A stretch of DNA of 64,000 bases from Streptomyces sp. M92 (lineage in GTDB: Bacteria > Actinomycetota > Actinomycetes > Streptomycetales > Streptomycetaceae), in contig NZ_CP101137.1 of assembly GCF_028473745.1 (NCBI RefSeq), positions 5,332,001-5,396,000 of the forward strand, in the 5' to 3' direction. Position 1 is the stretch's first letter, and the number at the start of each line of letters is the position of its first letter. The translations under genes and the position numbers were made by a program. This document shows positions 56,118-64,000 of this stretch, piece after piece. Below the pieces are notes generated by a model that was not told the origin of the DNA, did not search any database, and saw only the letters and a program-made list of their open reading frames with translations.

Positions 56118-56690
56118 CGCCGTCAGCCGACGGTGGGTTTTGACCGTGCGCAGGGTGAGCATTGCCTCCGCCACCTGAACACCGGACGGCGCACTGATCT
56201 GCTCGGTCAAGAAAGGCGAAAGGAATCGGGAGGTGTCCGGTAGAGCACCGAGAACATGAGATCGGTGCGGGGCGGTGACCGCGGCGGCGGACCGCAGCTC
56301 CCGCCGGGTGGCGAGCGCCCGGGCCGCTCCGGCCAGGCCGTGGGGAGCGGCGGTCAGCCGGACCAGTGCCTCGACGCTCTGGTCGAGCGGTTCACGGTCG
56401 TACTCGACGGCGATGTGCCGCACCCCCCGTGGCACGCAGTTGTTCGAGGCGCTTGCGCACCGCGGTCCCGGACAGGCCGGTCACCCGTTGCAGATCGGTC
56501 AGGGTGCCCCGCCCATCGGCGCGCAATGCCTCCCACATGGCGTGGGCGACCGCGTCCGGAATGGCGGGGCCTCCGGGATTTCCGGGGCGCGGGTGCTCTC
56601 CTCCTCCGGCTCCAGTGCGCTGATCTCGGGCAGCCAGCTCAGCGAGTGGCCGTAGAAGGAGTGCAGGAGGCACTGGGTGGTACCGGAGGT
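56118..56690 (-). pseudogene. Frameshifted, truncated Lrp/AsnC regulator remnant
   Basis: Read on the minus strand from about 56690, pieces in different frames align with the C-terminal two thirds of the two-domain Lrp at 5132-6100. They run VTSGTTQCLLHSFYG (compare VTSVDACCVLHQFYG), then a second HTH (PDAVAHAMWEALRADGRGTL, TGLSGTAVRKRLEQL), then AVEYDREPLDQSVEALVRLT, ending in AEAMLTLRTVKTHRRL near 56118. At least two frameshifts occur, near 56575 and 56430. The first HTH is missing where it abuts the amidohydrolase fragment. Not expected to be functional. Confidence 0.8.
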
Positions 56691-56691
56691 G

Positions 56692-57340
56692 ACAAAGTAC
56701 GGCTACGACAACTCCTACGTTCTCGACAGCAGCCACCACTGGTCCGAACGCTTTGTCGCCGTCGGCACCGTCGACCCGCTGCGTCCCGACGCCGCTGCGA
56801 ACCTCAAGGCCGCGGTCGGTGAGGGTGGTCTGTCAGGTGTCCGGCTGTCCACCAGCGGCAGCACCGTATCTGCCCAGGGGGAGCGGTTCGTCGCTCCGGA
56901 GGCGTTCCCCTGGGAACAGGCTGCGGAACTGGGCCTGCCGGTCTGCCTACAGATGCGCCTCGGCGCGGCCACTGGGCAGTTGGTGGAGCTCCTGGAGCGA
57001 TTTCCCGACGTGAAGGTGCTCCTGGATCACATCGGCTACCCCGACATCGCTGCGTCCCCCGCCCGCGCCGGCGCCGAGGTCGCGGCCCTCGGCAAGCAGC
57101 CCGGTCTGCACCTCAAGAAGCTCACCCACCGCAACCTGAAGCGGATCAAGGACGCCGGCGACCGGGAGGGTGACTTCCTCACACCGGTCGTCGAGGCGTT
57201 CGGCGCCGGACGGATCGCCTGTAAGTTGAACCTGCCAGCGGCCGAACAGTCCCTGCCCGAGCTGCGGGCTCTTACCGAGGACATCCTGGGGGGACTGCCC
57301 GAGGCGGACCGGCAGGAGATCTTCGCGGGCGCGTCCCGAC
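56692..57340 (+). pseudogene. Amidohydrolase-family fragment lacking its N-terminus
   Basis: An open frame encoding the middle and C-terminal part of an amidohydrolase_2 barrel: SERFVAVGTVDPLRPDAAANL, GVRLSTSG, ELGLPVCLQM, FPDVKVLLDHIGYPD, and near the end EADRQEIFAGAS where intact enzymes have the IFAGTA helix. The N-terminal metal-binding strand is absent because the Lrp remnant adjoins it at about 56690. The frame runs on past 57340 into unrelated sequence. Same superfamily as the intact gene at 52004, but not a simple duplicate of it. Confidence 0.75.
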
Positions 57341-57377
57341 GGCCTGCCCGGGCCAAGGAGGACTCCGTTAGGCTTCG

Positions 57378-57698
57378 GGCGAGATCCTGGCCATCGCTCG
57401 CACGGTCAACGGCACCGAGCACAGGGTGCGCGACATGGGCCTTCCGGTGTCAGCGATCGAGCGCCCCGGACGTCCCCCGCTGCCAGAGAAGGCTGCGGTA
57501 CTGCTGCACTCCGTCGCCCGCAATCATGCGCTGATCGACGGCAACGAGCGCACCGCCTGGCTCGCCATGCGTGTTTTCCTGCGGTTCAACGGCGTCAGCC
57601 CCAGTACCGTCCCGCCGCCCGTTTCCGTTGCCGGGCCGTTCGTCGAGGACGGCGCACAGGACCACGTCGATGTACCGTCAATTGCCAAGCGCCTGTAG
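57378..57698 (+). pseudogene. 5'-truncated Doc-type (Fic-fold) toxin remnant
   Basis: The frame reads GEILAIARTVNGTEHRVRDMG, then AAVLLHSVARNHALIDGNERTAWLAMRVFLRFNGV and GPFVEDGAQDHVDVPSIAKRL, the middle and C-terminus of a Doc toxin. An in-frame TAG at 57369 and the loss of the first about 30 residues mark the break. The Fic motif reads HALIDGNERT, with Glu replacing the usual Lys of HxFxDGNKR. No phd antitoxin gene is seen beside it. A short product from the GTG at 57426 could be made but would lack part of the fold. Confidence 0.75.
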
Positions 57699-57784
57699 GC
57701 CTGGTTCCCCGTTTCCTGACGTCGACGACGCCGGCGAACGAGGGCCCCGGAGGGCCCCTCACCACGCGAGATAGACTCGCCCGT

Positions 57785-58633
57785 ATGGCCCGAACGTCTC
57801 GCGCTGCCGCAGAGGGGAACCCCGGGATGTGGCGGCGTGAGGCCGGCACCATCATACGGCGGGCCCTCGCCCTTCCGGAGCAGGCGGCGAGCGGCGCCAT
57901 AACGGCCGGCTCCCACGTACCGTGCGTGCCCACCGAGTGGGCGCCGCACTCCCACCCCTCCCACGAACTCGTCTGGGTCCGCGGTGGCACGGTCACCTCC
58001 CGCGTACAGGACCGCGTCTTCACCGTGTCCGAGGGGTACGGGCTGTGGATGCCCGCCGGAGTGGTGCACGGAGGGCGGGCCACGGCGGGCGCGGAGTTCC
58101 ACGACGCCTTCTTCGCCCCCGACCGTACGCCGTTCGCGTTCGGGGGGCCGAGGACGATCACGATGACGCCGCTCCTGGAGTCACTGCTGACCCATCTCGC
58201 TCGTACGGATCTCGACGACGCGGCCAGGGCGCGGGCGGAGTCGGTCGTGTTCGACGTGCTCCAGCCGTCGGAGCAGCAGTTCGCCCTGCCGCTGCCGCCC
58301 AGCAACGGCCGGATCGACGCTATTGCCGAGGCTCTGCTGGCCGACCCCGCCGACCGCCGGTCACTGGAGGAGTGGGCACGGGCGCTGGGTATCAGCGACC
58401 GCACGATCACCCGTGCGTTCCGCCAGACGACCGGCCTCTCCTTCGCGCAGTGGCGGCAACTGCTGCGGGTCCACCGCGCGCTGGCGCTCCTCTCCGAGGG
58501 CTTCGACGTGATGACGGTCTCCGAGACGCTCGGCTACGCGCAGCCCAGCTCCTTCATCGCCGCGTTCCGGCGGGTCATGGGCACCACCCCTGGGAATGTC
58601 CGGAATCCCGTATCGGCTGTCCATAACTCCTGA
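57785..58633 (+). CDS. AraC-family transcriptional regulator with N-terminal cupin
   Basis: A 282-residue regulator. The N-terminal AraC-binding cupin (about 45-110) shows WAPHSHPSHELVWVRGGTVTSRV and GLWMPAGVVHGGR. The C-terminal double HTH (about 190-275) shows LEEWARALGISDRTITRAFRQTTGLSFAQWRQLLRV and VMTVSETLGYAQPSSFIAAFRRVMGTTPG. It is 178 bases upstream of the siderophore importer operon and in the same direction. AraC proteins often activate siderophore uptake in response to the bound siderophore, so a local role is plausible. The ribosome site is weak. Confidence 0.87.
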   Translation: MARTSRAAAEGNPGMWRREAGTIIRRALALPEQAASGAITAGSHVPCVPTEWAPHSHPSHELVWVRGGTVTSRVQDRVFTVSEGYGLWMPAGVVHGGRATAGAEFHDAFFAPDRTPFAFGGPRTITMTPLLESLLTHLARTDLDDAARARAESVVFDVLQPSEQQFALPLPPSNGRIDAIAEALLADPADRRSLEEWARALGISDRTITRAFRQTTGLSFAQWRQLLRVHRALALLSEGFDVMTVSETLGYAQPSSFIAAFRRVMGTTPGNVRNPVSAVHNS

Positions 58634-58670
58634 TTGTCGACCTGGCGAGCGGAATATAGCCTTCTCTCAG

Positions 58671-58685
58671 TTAGGTAACCCTTAG
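58671..58685. promoter_or_regulatory. Degenerate iron-box-like sequence before the importer operon
   Basis: TTAGGTAACCCTTAG has the TTAGGT left arm of an iron box but a poor right arm and wrong spacing. It is 127 bases before the ATPase ATG. Listed because an iron-regulated promoter is expected here; as a DmdR site it is weak. Confidence 0.25.
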
Positions 58686-58811
58686 TTGTTGCTCGACGTG
58701 GACCGTGCTGCCCGTACGCAGAAGAGTTCGCGGCAGAGTGCGCGGCTCGGCCGGTGATGGCCGGACAGAGGGTGCCGCACACCTCGCCCCTGCGACCACC
58801 CGGACTCATCG

Positions 58812-59675
58812 ATGTTCACACGCCTCTCCCGGCACACCGGCCGCCCGGCTGCCGACCCCACCACGCCGGTTGCCGCTCTCAACGGGCACGGACTGGAGCT
58901 GAGCCATGGCGGCAGGGCCGTCGTCCACGGCGTCTCCATCGGCCTGGCGCCCGGCCGGGCAACCGCCCTGGTGGGGCCGAACGGCAGCGGGAAGTCCACT
59001 CTGCTGCGGGCACTCTCCCGGCTGCACCGAGTGGACGACGGTCGGGTGACGCTCGGCGCGCCCGAAGGCGAGCCCGAGCGGGACGCGACGCTGCTCAGCG
59101 CCCGCCAGTTCGCCCGCGAGGTCACGCTCTTCTCTCAGTCGAGGCCGGCGCCGCAGGGCCTGACGGTCGCGGAGGTCGTGGCGTTCGGACGCAACCCCTA
59201 TCGGCGCGGCTTCGCGGGACTGACCGCCGAGGACCGGGCCGCCGTCGACCGTGCCATGGGCGTCACGGGCGTACGGGACATGCCCGGAAGGCCGGTCGGC
59301 GAACTCTCCGGCGGTGAGATGCAGCGCGTCTGGCTCGCCGCATGCCTGGCCCAGGACACCGGCGTCGTCCTGCTCGACGAACCCACCAACCACCTGGACC
59401 TGCGCTACCAGATCGAGACGCTCGACCTGGTGCGAGACCTCGTCCGCGACCACAGCATCGCGGTCGGCATCGTGCTCCACGACCTCGACCAGGCGTCCCG
59501 CGTCGCGGACACGCTGGTCCTTATGCGCTCGGGCCGCGTGCACGCGGCGGGCGCCCCCGTCGACGTCCTCACCGCCGAGAACATCGGCGAGGTCTACGAC
59601 ATCCGGGTCGAGGTCGCCGTCGACCCCCGCACGGGCCGCCTCCGCATCGACCCCATCGGACGGCACCCCGCATGA
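58812..59675 (+). CDS. Siderophore ABC importer ATPase (FecE/FepC-like)
   Basis: A 287-residue ATPase. Walker A GPNGSGKST, a FecE-type Q-loop FSQSRPAPQGLTVAEVVAFGRNPYRRGF, signature LSGGEMQR, Walker B VVLLDEPTNHLD and switch LHDLDQA are all intact. The N-terminal about 25 residues before the ATPase fold are not conserved, so the start could be slightly downstream; the ribosome site before 58812 is poor. First gene of an importer operon with a binding protein and fused permease. It may also energise the ATPase-less permease pair at 25604-27720. Confidence 0.9.
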   Translation: MFTRLSRHTGRPAADPTTPVAALNGHGLELSHGGRAVVHGVSIGLAPGRATALVGPNGSGKSTLLRALSRLHRVDDGRVTLGAPEGEPERDATLLSARQFAREVTLFSQSRPAPQGLTVAEVVAFGRNPYRRGFAGLTAEDRAAVDRAMGVTGVRDMPGRPVGELSGGEMQRVWLAACLAQDTGVVLLDEPTNHLDLRYQIETLDLVRDLVRDHSIAVGIVLHDLDQASRVADTLVLMRSGRVHAAGAPVDVLTAENIGEVYDIRVEVAVDPRTGRLRIDPIGRHPA

Positions 59676-59733
59676 CGCGGAACCCTGCCCCCCACACCAC
59701 CTCATATAAGTAAGCAAGAAAGAGGAACCCTTC

Positions 59734-60792
59734 ATGAACTGTGCCCGTCACCTGGCGGCGGCAGCCTCCACGGGGCTCGTGCTCCTCGCCGCAACGGCCT
59801 GCGGCACGACCGACGTCGACGCCAAAGCCGATGCCGCCAGCGCCTCGCCCGCGTCGAAGGACTGCGCCGAGGACACGACGACCACATCGACGGGTCCAGT
59901 CTCCTTCAAGGACGGTGTGGGCCGGACCGTGAAGCTCGACAAGCCAGCCGAGCGCATCGCGGTTCTGGAGTGGCAGCAGGTGGAGGACGCGTTGACCCTG
60001 TGCGTCACCCCCATCGCCGTCTCCGACGCGAAGGGGTACAGCACCTGGGTCAGTGCGGAGAAGCTGCCCAGCGGGGTGACGGACATCGGTACCCGTGAGG
60101 AGCCCGACCTCGACACCCTCTACGCGGCCAAGCCCGACCTGATCGTCGTGGAGGCGTTCGATGCCGACGACGAGACGGTCAAGAAGCTGGAGAGGCGGAA
60201 CGTCCCGGTCATGGTCACCAAGGGCGCAGACCCGAAGGACCCGATCGGCAACATGCGGAACGTGTTCAGCATGATCGGCGAGGCGACGGGCCGCACCGAG
60301 CGGGCCGACAAGGTGCTCAAGGAGTTCGACGAGCACCTCGCGGAGGCTAAGCAGCAGGTCACCGACGCCGACCTGCCGACGAAGGACTTCCTGTTCTTCG
60401 ACGGCTGGCTCCAGGGCGGCAACCTCACCGTCCGTCCCTACAGCGACGGCGCCCTGTTCACGGAGATCGGCAAGGAACTGGGCATGACACCCGCGTGGAC
60501 CGACGCGATCAACAAGGACCACGGTGACGGCGGTGTCGACCCGTCCTACGGTCTCGCCCAGACCGACGTCGAGGGTCTCACCGCAGTCGGCGACGCCAAC
60601 CTCTTCTACGCCAACGACGAGGGTGCCGGCGGTTACGTCGAGGCGCTGAAGAAGAACCCGATCTGGAAGACCCTCCCGGCCGTCAAGGAAGGCCGCGCGC
60701 ACTCCTTCCCGGCGCGCGTGTGGGGCGCCGGCGGCCCGCGTTCCTGCGAGCAGGCCATCGACGCCTACGTCGACGTCCTTGACAAGAAGTAA
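59734..60792 (+). CDS. Iron-siderophore-binding lipoprotein (FecB-like)
   Basis: A 352-residue class III binding protein with signal peptide and Cys23 in a slightly atypical lipobox, LAATAC. The FecB-type segment SFKDGVGRTVKLDKPAERIAVLEWQQVEDALTL and LYAAKPDLIVVEAF are clear. It belongs to a subgroup with a Trp at the binding strand, as in ferri-siderophore rather than haem or B12 receptors. AGAGGAA precedes the ATG at 59734. Its stop is immediately followed by the permease GTG. Ligand not deducible. Confidence 0.9.
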   Translation: MNCARHLAAAASTGLVLLAATACGTTDVDAKADAASASPASKDCAEDTTTTSTGPVSFKDGVGRTVKLDKPAERIAVLEWQQVEDALTLCVTPIAVSDAKGYSTWVSAEKLPSGVTDIGTREEPDLDTLYAAKPDLIVVEAFDADDETVKKLERRNVPVMVTKGADPKDPIGNMRNVFSMIGEATGRTERADKVLKEFDEHLAEAKQQVTDADLPTKDFLFFDGWLQGGNLTVRPYSDGALFTEIGKELGMTPAWTDAINKDHGDGGVDPSYGLAQTDVEGLTAVGDANLFYANDEGAGGYVEALKKNPIWKTLPAVKEGRAHSFPARVWGAGGPRSCEQAIDAYVDVLDKK

Positions 60793-62928
60793 GTGACACC
60801 GCGAGAAGTGAGCGCATCGCAAGAAGTGAGTGCGTCCGGGATTCCGGCACCTGGCGGGGAACGGCTGCGGCGCGCCGGGCGCGGCGGCGGCCCTGCCGGG
60901 GGCGCCATCCTCGTGGCGCTCGCCGCCGTGACCGTCCTGGTCGGCATGTGGCACGTCACGCAGGGGACGTCGGGTGTCGGCGTCGGCGACCTGGTGCGGT
61001 ACCTCCTCGGGGACCGGGACGGCACCGGAGGCACGCCGGTCGGTGAGATCATCACCGGGTCGCGCCTACCGCGGCTCCTGGCGGGCGTGGCAGTCGGCTT
61101 CGCCCTCGGCACCGCCGGCATGCTGCTCCAGTCCGTCACGCACAACGCCCTCGCCTCGCCCGATACCCTCGCGGTCACGGCTGGCGCCCACCTCACCCTC
61201 ACCCTCGTCGCGGCTTTCGGCCTGGCCGTCCCGCTGTGGGCATCAGGCGCCGTCGCCTTCGCCGGCGGTCTGCTCGCGGCGGCGTTGGTCCTGCTCCTCG
61301 CGGGCCGCGGTGCGGGCACCGCAGGCACCCGGCTGATTCTCGCCGGATCGGCGATCGCGATGGCGCTGGACGCGGCGACCGGCACGCTCCTCATCCTGTT
61401 CAATCAGAACACGACCGGCCTCTTCGCCTGGGGCAGCGGTTCGCTCGCACAGGTGAACATCGACGCGTCGCTACGTGCGTGGCCGCTGGTCACTGTCGTG
61501 CTGTGTCTCGCCCTGGCCCTGTCCCGGCGGCTGGATGTGATGAACCTCGGTGACGACACCGCGTTCACGCTCGGTGTGCCGATCCGCACCACTCGTGTGA
61601 CCGCCGTCCTCTGCGCGGTCCTGCTCACCAGTATGGCGGTGACGCTCGCGGGCCCCATCTCCTTCGTCGGTCTCGGCGCCCCTGTCCTGGTACGCCTGAT
61701 CGCGAGCCGGGTCCGGGCACTGCGTCGGCATCTGTACGCGGTACCAGCGGCCGGATTGGTTGGCGCGCTGCTCATTCTCCTCGCAGACGCCGTCCTGCGC
61801 GCCGTGCAGGGCGCGGACGGCGCCGCCTCCATCCCGACCGGAGTGCCGACCGCGCTGCTCGGCGCGGTCGTCATCGTCGTCCTCGCGTTGCGCCTGCGGG
61901 ACACCGGCCAGGTCGCGCGCGCGGCGCACGCGAGGGTCTTCGCACGGTCGCCGCGCAAGTACCTCCTCGTCGTGCTCGCCGCAGTTGTCCTTCTGGCGGC
62001 CGCGGCCGTCGTAGGGGTATTGGCGGGGAGTCTCTGGCTGCGTACGGGGGACGTCGTGCTGTGGCTCCAGGGGTCGGCCCCGGACCTCATCGGCATGGCG
62101 CTCGACGACCGGGTGCCGCGCGTGACCGCCGCCGTCGTCGCCGGAGCGGCACTCGGACTGGCCGGCTGCGTCGTGCAGGGCGCGGTACGCAACCCCCTTG
62201 CCGAACCCGGCATCCTCGGCATCACCGCCGGCGCCGGACTGGGAGCGGCGGGCGTCGTCACGTCGGGCCTGTCCGGCGGACGGACGGTACTCATCGTGGT
62301 GGCGATCGCGGCGGGGCTCGCCACGTTCGGGGCGATCGCCCTGCTGTCCTGGCGCGGCGGCTTCCTGCCCGACCGGTTCGTCCTGATCGGCATCGGCTGC
62401 GGCTACGGACTCAGCTCCGTCACCACCTTCCTCCTCCTGCGCGCCGATCCGTACAACACACCCCGCATCTTCACCTGGCTCTCGGGCACCACGTACGGCC
62501 GCACGTTCCCCGATGTCCTACCGGTCGCGGTCGCCCTGGCGCTCACACTGCCCGTACTGCTCGCCATGCGCAGCCGCCTCGACCTGCTCGCGGTAGACGA
62601 GGACACCCCGCGCATAGTCGGCGTCAAGGTGGAGCGCACGCGCATCTTCGTGCTGGCAATTGCGGCCGTACTCGCGGCGCTCAGCGTGGTCGCCGTCGGC
62701 GTCGTCGGTTTCGTGGGTCTCGTTGCCCCGCACCTCGCCCGGTCCCTCGTGGGCGCCCGGCACGGCCGCTCGATCCCGGTCGCGATGCTGCTTGGCGGCG
62801 TACTGGTCTGTGCGGCCGACGCCCTCGGCCGCACGGTCGTCGCACCCTCCCAGGTACCGGCGGGACTGATGATCGCACTGGCCGGCGCACCGTACTTCGT
62901 CTGGGTGCTCCGGCAGTCCCGCGCCTGA
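60793..62928 (+). CDS. Fused double FecCD permease (FhuB-like)
   Basis: A 711-residue permease made of two BtuC-like halves in one chain. The first half (about 30-355) has SRLPRLLAGVAVGFALGTAGMLLQSVTHNALASPDTL and GPISFVGLGAPVLVRL. The second half (about 385-710) has DRVPRVTAAVVAGAALGLAGCVVQGAVRNPLAEPGILGITAGAG and VVGFVGLVAPHLAR. It forms the whole transmembrane path for the ATPase at 58812. The GTG start directly follows the previous stop; the N-terminal about 30 residues hold a short repeat (EVSAS twice). Confidence 0.92.
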   Translation: MTPREVSASQEVSASGIPAPGGERLRRAGRGGGPAGGAILVALAAVTVLVGMWHVTQGTSGVGVGDLVRYLLGDRDGTGGTPVGEIITGSRLPRLLAGVAVGFALGTAGMLLQSVTHNALASPDTLAVTAGAHLTLTLVAAFGLAVPLWASGAVAFAGGLLAAALVLLLAGRGAGTAGTRLILAGSAIAMALDAATGTLLILFNQNTTGLFAWGSGSLAQVNIDASLRAWPLVTVVLCLALALSRRLDVMNLGDDTAFTLGVPIRTTRVTAVLCAVLLTSMAVTLAGPISFVGLGAPVLVRLIASRVRALRRHLYAVPAAGLVGALLILLADAVLRAVQGADGAASIPTGVPTALLGAVVIVVLALRLRDTGQVARAAHARVFARSPRKYLLVVLAAVVLLAAAAVVGVLAGSLWLRTGDVVLWLQGSAPDLIGMALDDRVPRVTAAVVAGAALGLAGCVVQGAVRNPLAEPGILGITAGAGLGAAGVVTSGLSGGRTVLIVVAIAAGLATFGAIALLSWRGGFLPDRFVLIGIGCGYGLSSVTTFLLLRADPYNTPRIFTWLSGTTYGRTFPDVLPVAVALALTLPVLLAMRSRLDLLAVDEDTPRIVGVKVERTRIFVLAIAAVLAALSVVAVGVVGFVGLVAPHLARSLVGARHGRSIPVAMLLGGVLVCAADALGRTVVAPSQVPAGLMIALAGAPYFVWVLRQSRA

Positions 62929-62965
62929 CACCCACCCACCCTTCCCTCACCCCCGGGAGCACCGG

Positions 62966-64000
62966 ATGCCGATCCAGCAGGAGACGCCGGTCATGAGCGT
63001 CGTCGTACCGTTCGAGGCCGGAATGCCCGTCGGCCGGCACGAGGTGCCGAAGCGCTGGCACGCGGTCGACCGCTCGGCGCACCACCCGCACATCGTGGCC
63101 GTCGTGGGGGACGACGGTACTGAGTGGACCGCCGCCGCGCTCGTGACGGCGCGTCCGCAGGCGGCCTACCTGAAGATCGTCGATGCCGTCGGTGACGTAC
63201 GGGTGGTCGTCGCCGCGGTCGTCGACCATGCCCGTCGGCAGGGCCTGGCGCAGGTCAAGTGGGAAGGCTGGACGGTGAGTCCCGAGGACGCCGCCGCAGC
63301 GGGCTTCACCGCACTGCGCCCGCCGCTCGGTCAGGGAGTCGAGCAGGGGGAGGAGACGGCGGGACCCACCACGGGATACGTGCTCTGGTTGGGCGACGGG
63401 ACACCGGCCCCGCCCCCGTACTACGGCCAGACAACCCACTTCACCTGCGGTGCCGTCACCGCCCTCGTCGCCCAGACACATGCGGGCCAAGTATCCCGGG
63501 AGGCACTCGACCGCCGCGCAGAGCTGTCGTTCTGGCGCGGCGCGACCAACTTCCCCGCCTGCGAACCCGTCGGACTGGGCGTCGCCGTACGCCGAGCCTG
63601 GCCATCGTCCTCCGTCACGGTCCACCTCGACACCGACCGGCCCGTCCTCCTCGGCCACCTCCCCGAACACGAACAAGAGTGGCGCGCGATCCTCCAGCGG
63701 ACCTCGCGTACGGAGGCGGAACAGACCGGCGTCCCGGTCGACCCGGACCGCCTCCCCATGACCGCCATCCGCGCCGCAGTCGAACGCCGGGAACATGTAC
63801 TGCTCCTCATCTCGCTCGACGCGATGCTCGGGTTCGACGTACCGCACTGGGTGCTCTGTCACGGCGCAGTGCCGGGCGCCCTCGTGATCGACGATCCATG
63901 GGCCAACACGGCGACGGGGGACACCTGGCTCGACGCCCACTTGCTGCCCGTCCCGGACACCGCGCTCGACATGATGTCCACCCACGCGCCGGACAGCTTC
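62966..64000 (+). CDS. Peptidase C39-like protein with N-terminal GNAT-like region (3' end outside window)
   Basis: 345 codons are visible and the frame is open at the window end. The N-terminal about 115 residues resemble a degenerate GNAT fold (VVVAAVVDHARRQGLAQVKWEGW, then a GF-x-x-LRP turn). From about residue 145 there is a papain-like C39 domain: YYGQTTHFTCGAVTAL with Cys161, PHWVLCHG with His299, and VIDDPW with Asp309. So the protease triad looks intact. ATG 62966 is taken; an in-frame ATG at 62993 with CAGGAG upstream is an alternative. It lies 37 bases after the siderophore permease. Function unknown. Confidence 0.75.
   Translation, partial: MPIQQETPVMSVVVPFEAGMPVGRHEVPKRWHAVDRSAHHPHIVAVVGDDGTEWTAAALVTARPQAAYLKIVDAVGDVRVVVAAVVDHARRQGLAQVKWEGWTVSPEDAAAAGFTALRPPLGQGVEQGEETAGPTTGYVLWLGDGTPAPPPYYGQTTHFTCGAVTALVAQTHAGQVSREALDRRAELSFWRGATNFPACEPVGLGVAVRRAWPSSSVTVHLDTDRPVLLGHLPEHEQEWRAILQRTSRTEAEQTGVPVDPDRLPMTAIRAAVERREHVLLLISLDAMLGFDVPHWVLCHGAVPGALVIDDPWANTATGDTWLDAHLLPVPDTALDMMSTHAPDSF

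Noticed and set aside
58671..58685. A confident iron box upstream of the second siderophore importer
   Set aside because: Only the left arm matches the consensus; kept as a low-confidence feature, not as a finding of DmdR control.

Overview
The window is high-GC actinobacterial DNA, most likely Streptomyces or a close relative. The evidence is GC-rich third codon positions, frequent GTG starts, ATGA/GTGA start-stop overlaps inside operons, DmdR/IdeR-type iron boxes and two-domain Lrp/AsnC regulators. No rRNA, tRNA, CRISPR array or intact insertion sequence was seen. Two themes run through it: catabolism of plant or lignin-type aromatic compounds, and catecholate siderophore metabolism.

Layout. 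(1) 0-10.2 kb: a secreted tannase cut by the window edge, a LacI regulator, an EmrB/QacA-type exporter, an Lrp regulator, and a three-gene tetrahydrofolate module (LigM/DesA-like aryl O-demethylase, MetF, PurU) that could demethylate vanillate or syringate and recycle the one-carbon unit. (2) 10.5-27.7 kb: an orphan sugar-binding lipoprotein, then an enterobactin-type locus. It holds a secreted beta-propeller protein, two Fes esterases, EntA, EntC, EntE, an EntB split into isochorismatase and aryl carrier, a serine-activating EntF (C-A-T-TE), a siderophore-binding lipoprotein and two FecCD permeases. Two iron boxes lie upstream of divergent genes. (3) 28.4-34.3 kb: a GntR-regulated operon with GalB, GalC and GalD homologues (4-oxalomesaconate hydratase, aldolase, tautomerase) and a type I (VOC) extradiol dioxygenase, followed by an aromatic-acid MFS importer behind the same operator motif. 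(4) 34.8-41.6 kb: a cupin, a carboxymuconolactone decarboxylase-family protein and a complete Dpp-type transporter whose second permease is fused to its first ATPase. (5) 41.7-56.0 kb: a LysR regulator and two catabolic transcription units of unknown substrate, ending in an Ldh_2-DUF2218 fusion. (6) 56.1-57.7 kb: three abutting gene fragments (Lrp, amidohydrolase, Doc). (7) 57.8-64 kb: an AraC regulator, a complete siderophore ABC importer with a fused double permease, and a C39-peptidase-like protein cut by the window end.

How it fits together. Tannase releases gallate, syringate demethylation can lead to gallate, and GalD/GalB/GalC are the known lower pathway from ring-cleaved gallate to pyruvate and oxaloacetate. 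The gallate cleavage enzyme known from Pseudomonas (GalA, LigB-type) is absent; a VOC-type dioxygenase occupies its place. This makes 28.4-34.3 kb the best candidate for an undescribed pathway variant. The 41.7-56.0 kb cluster is the least explained part of the window.
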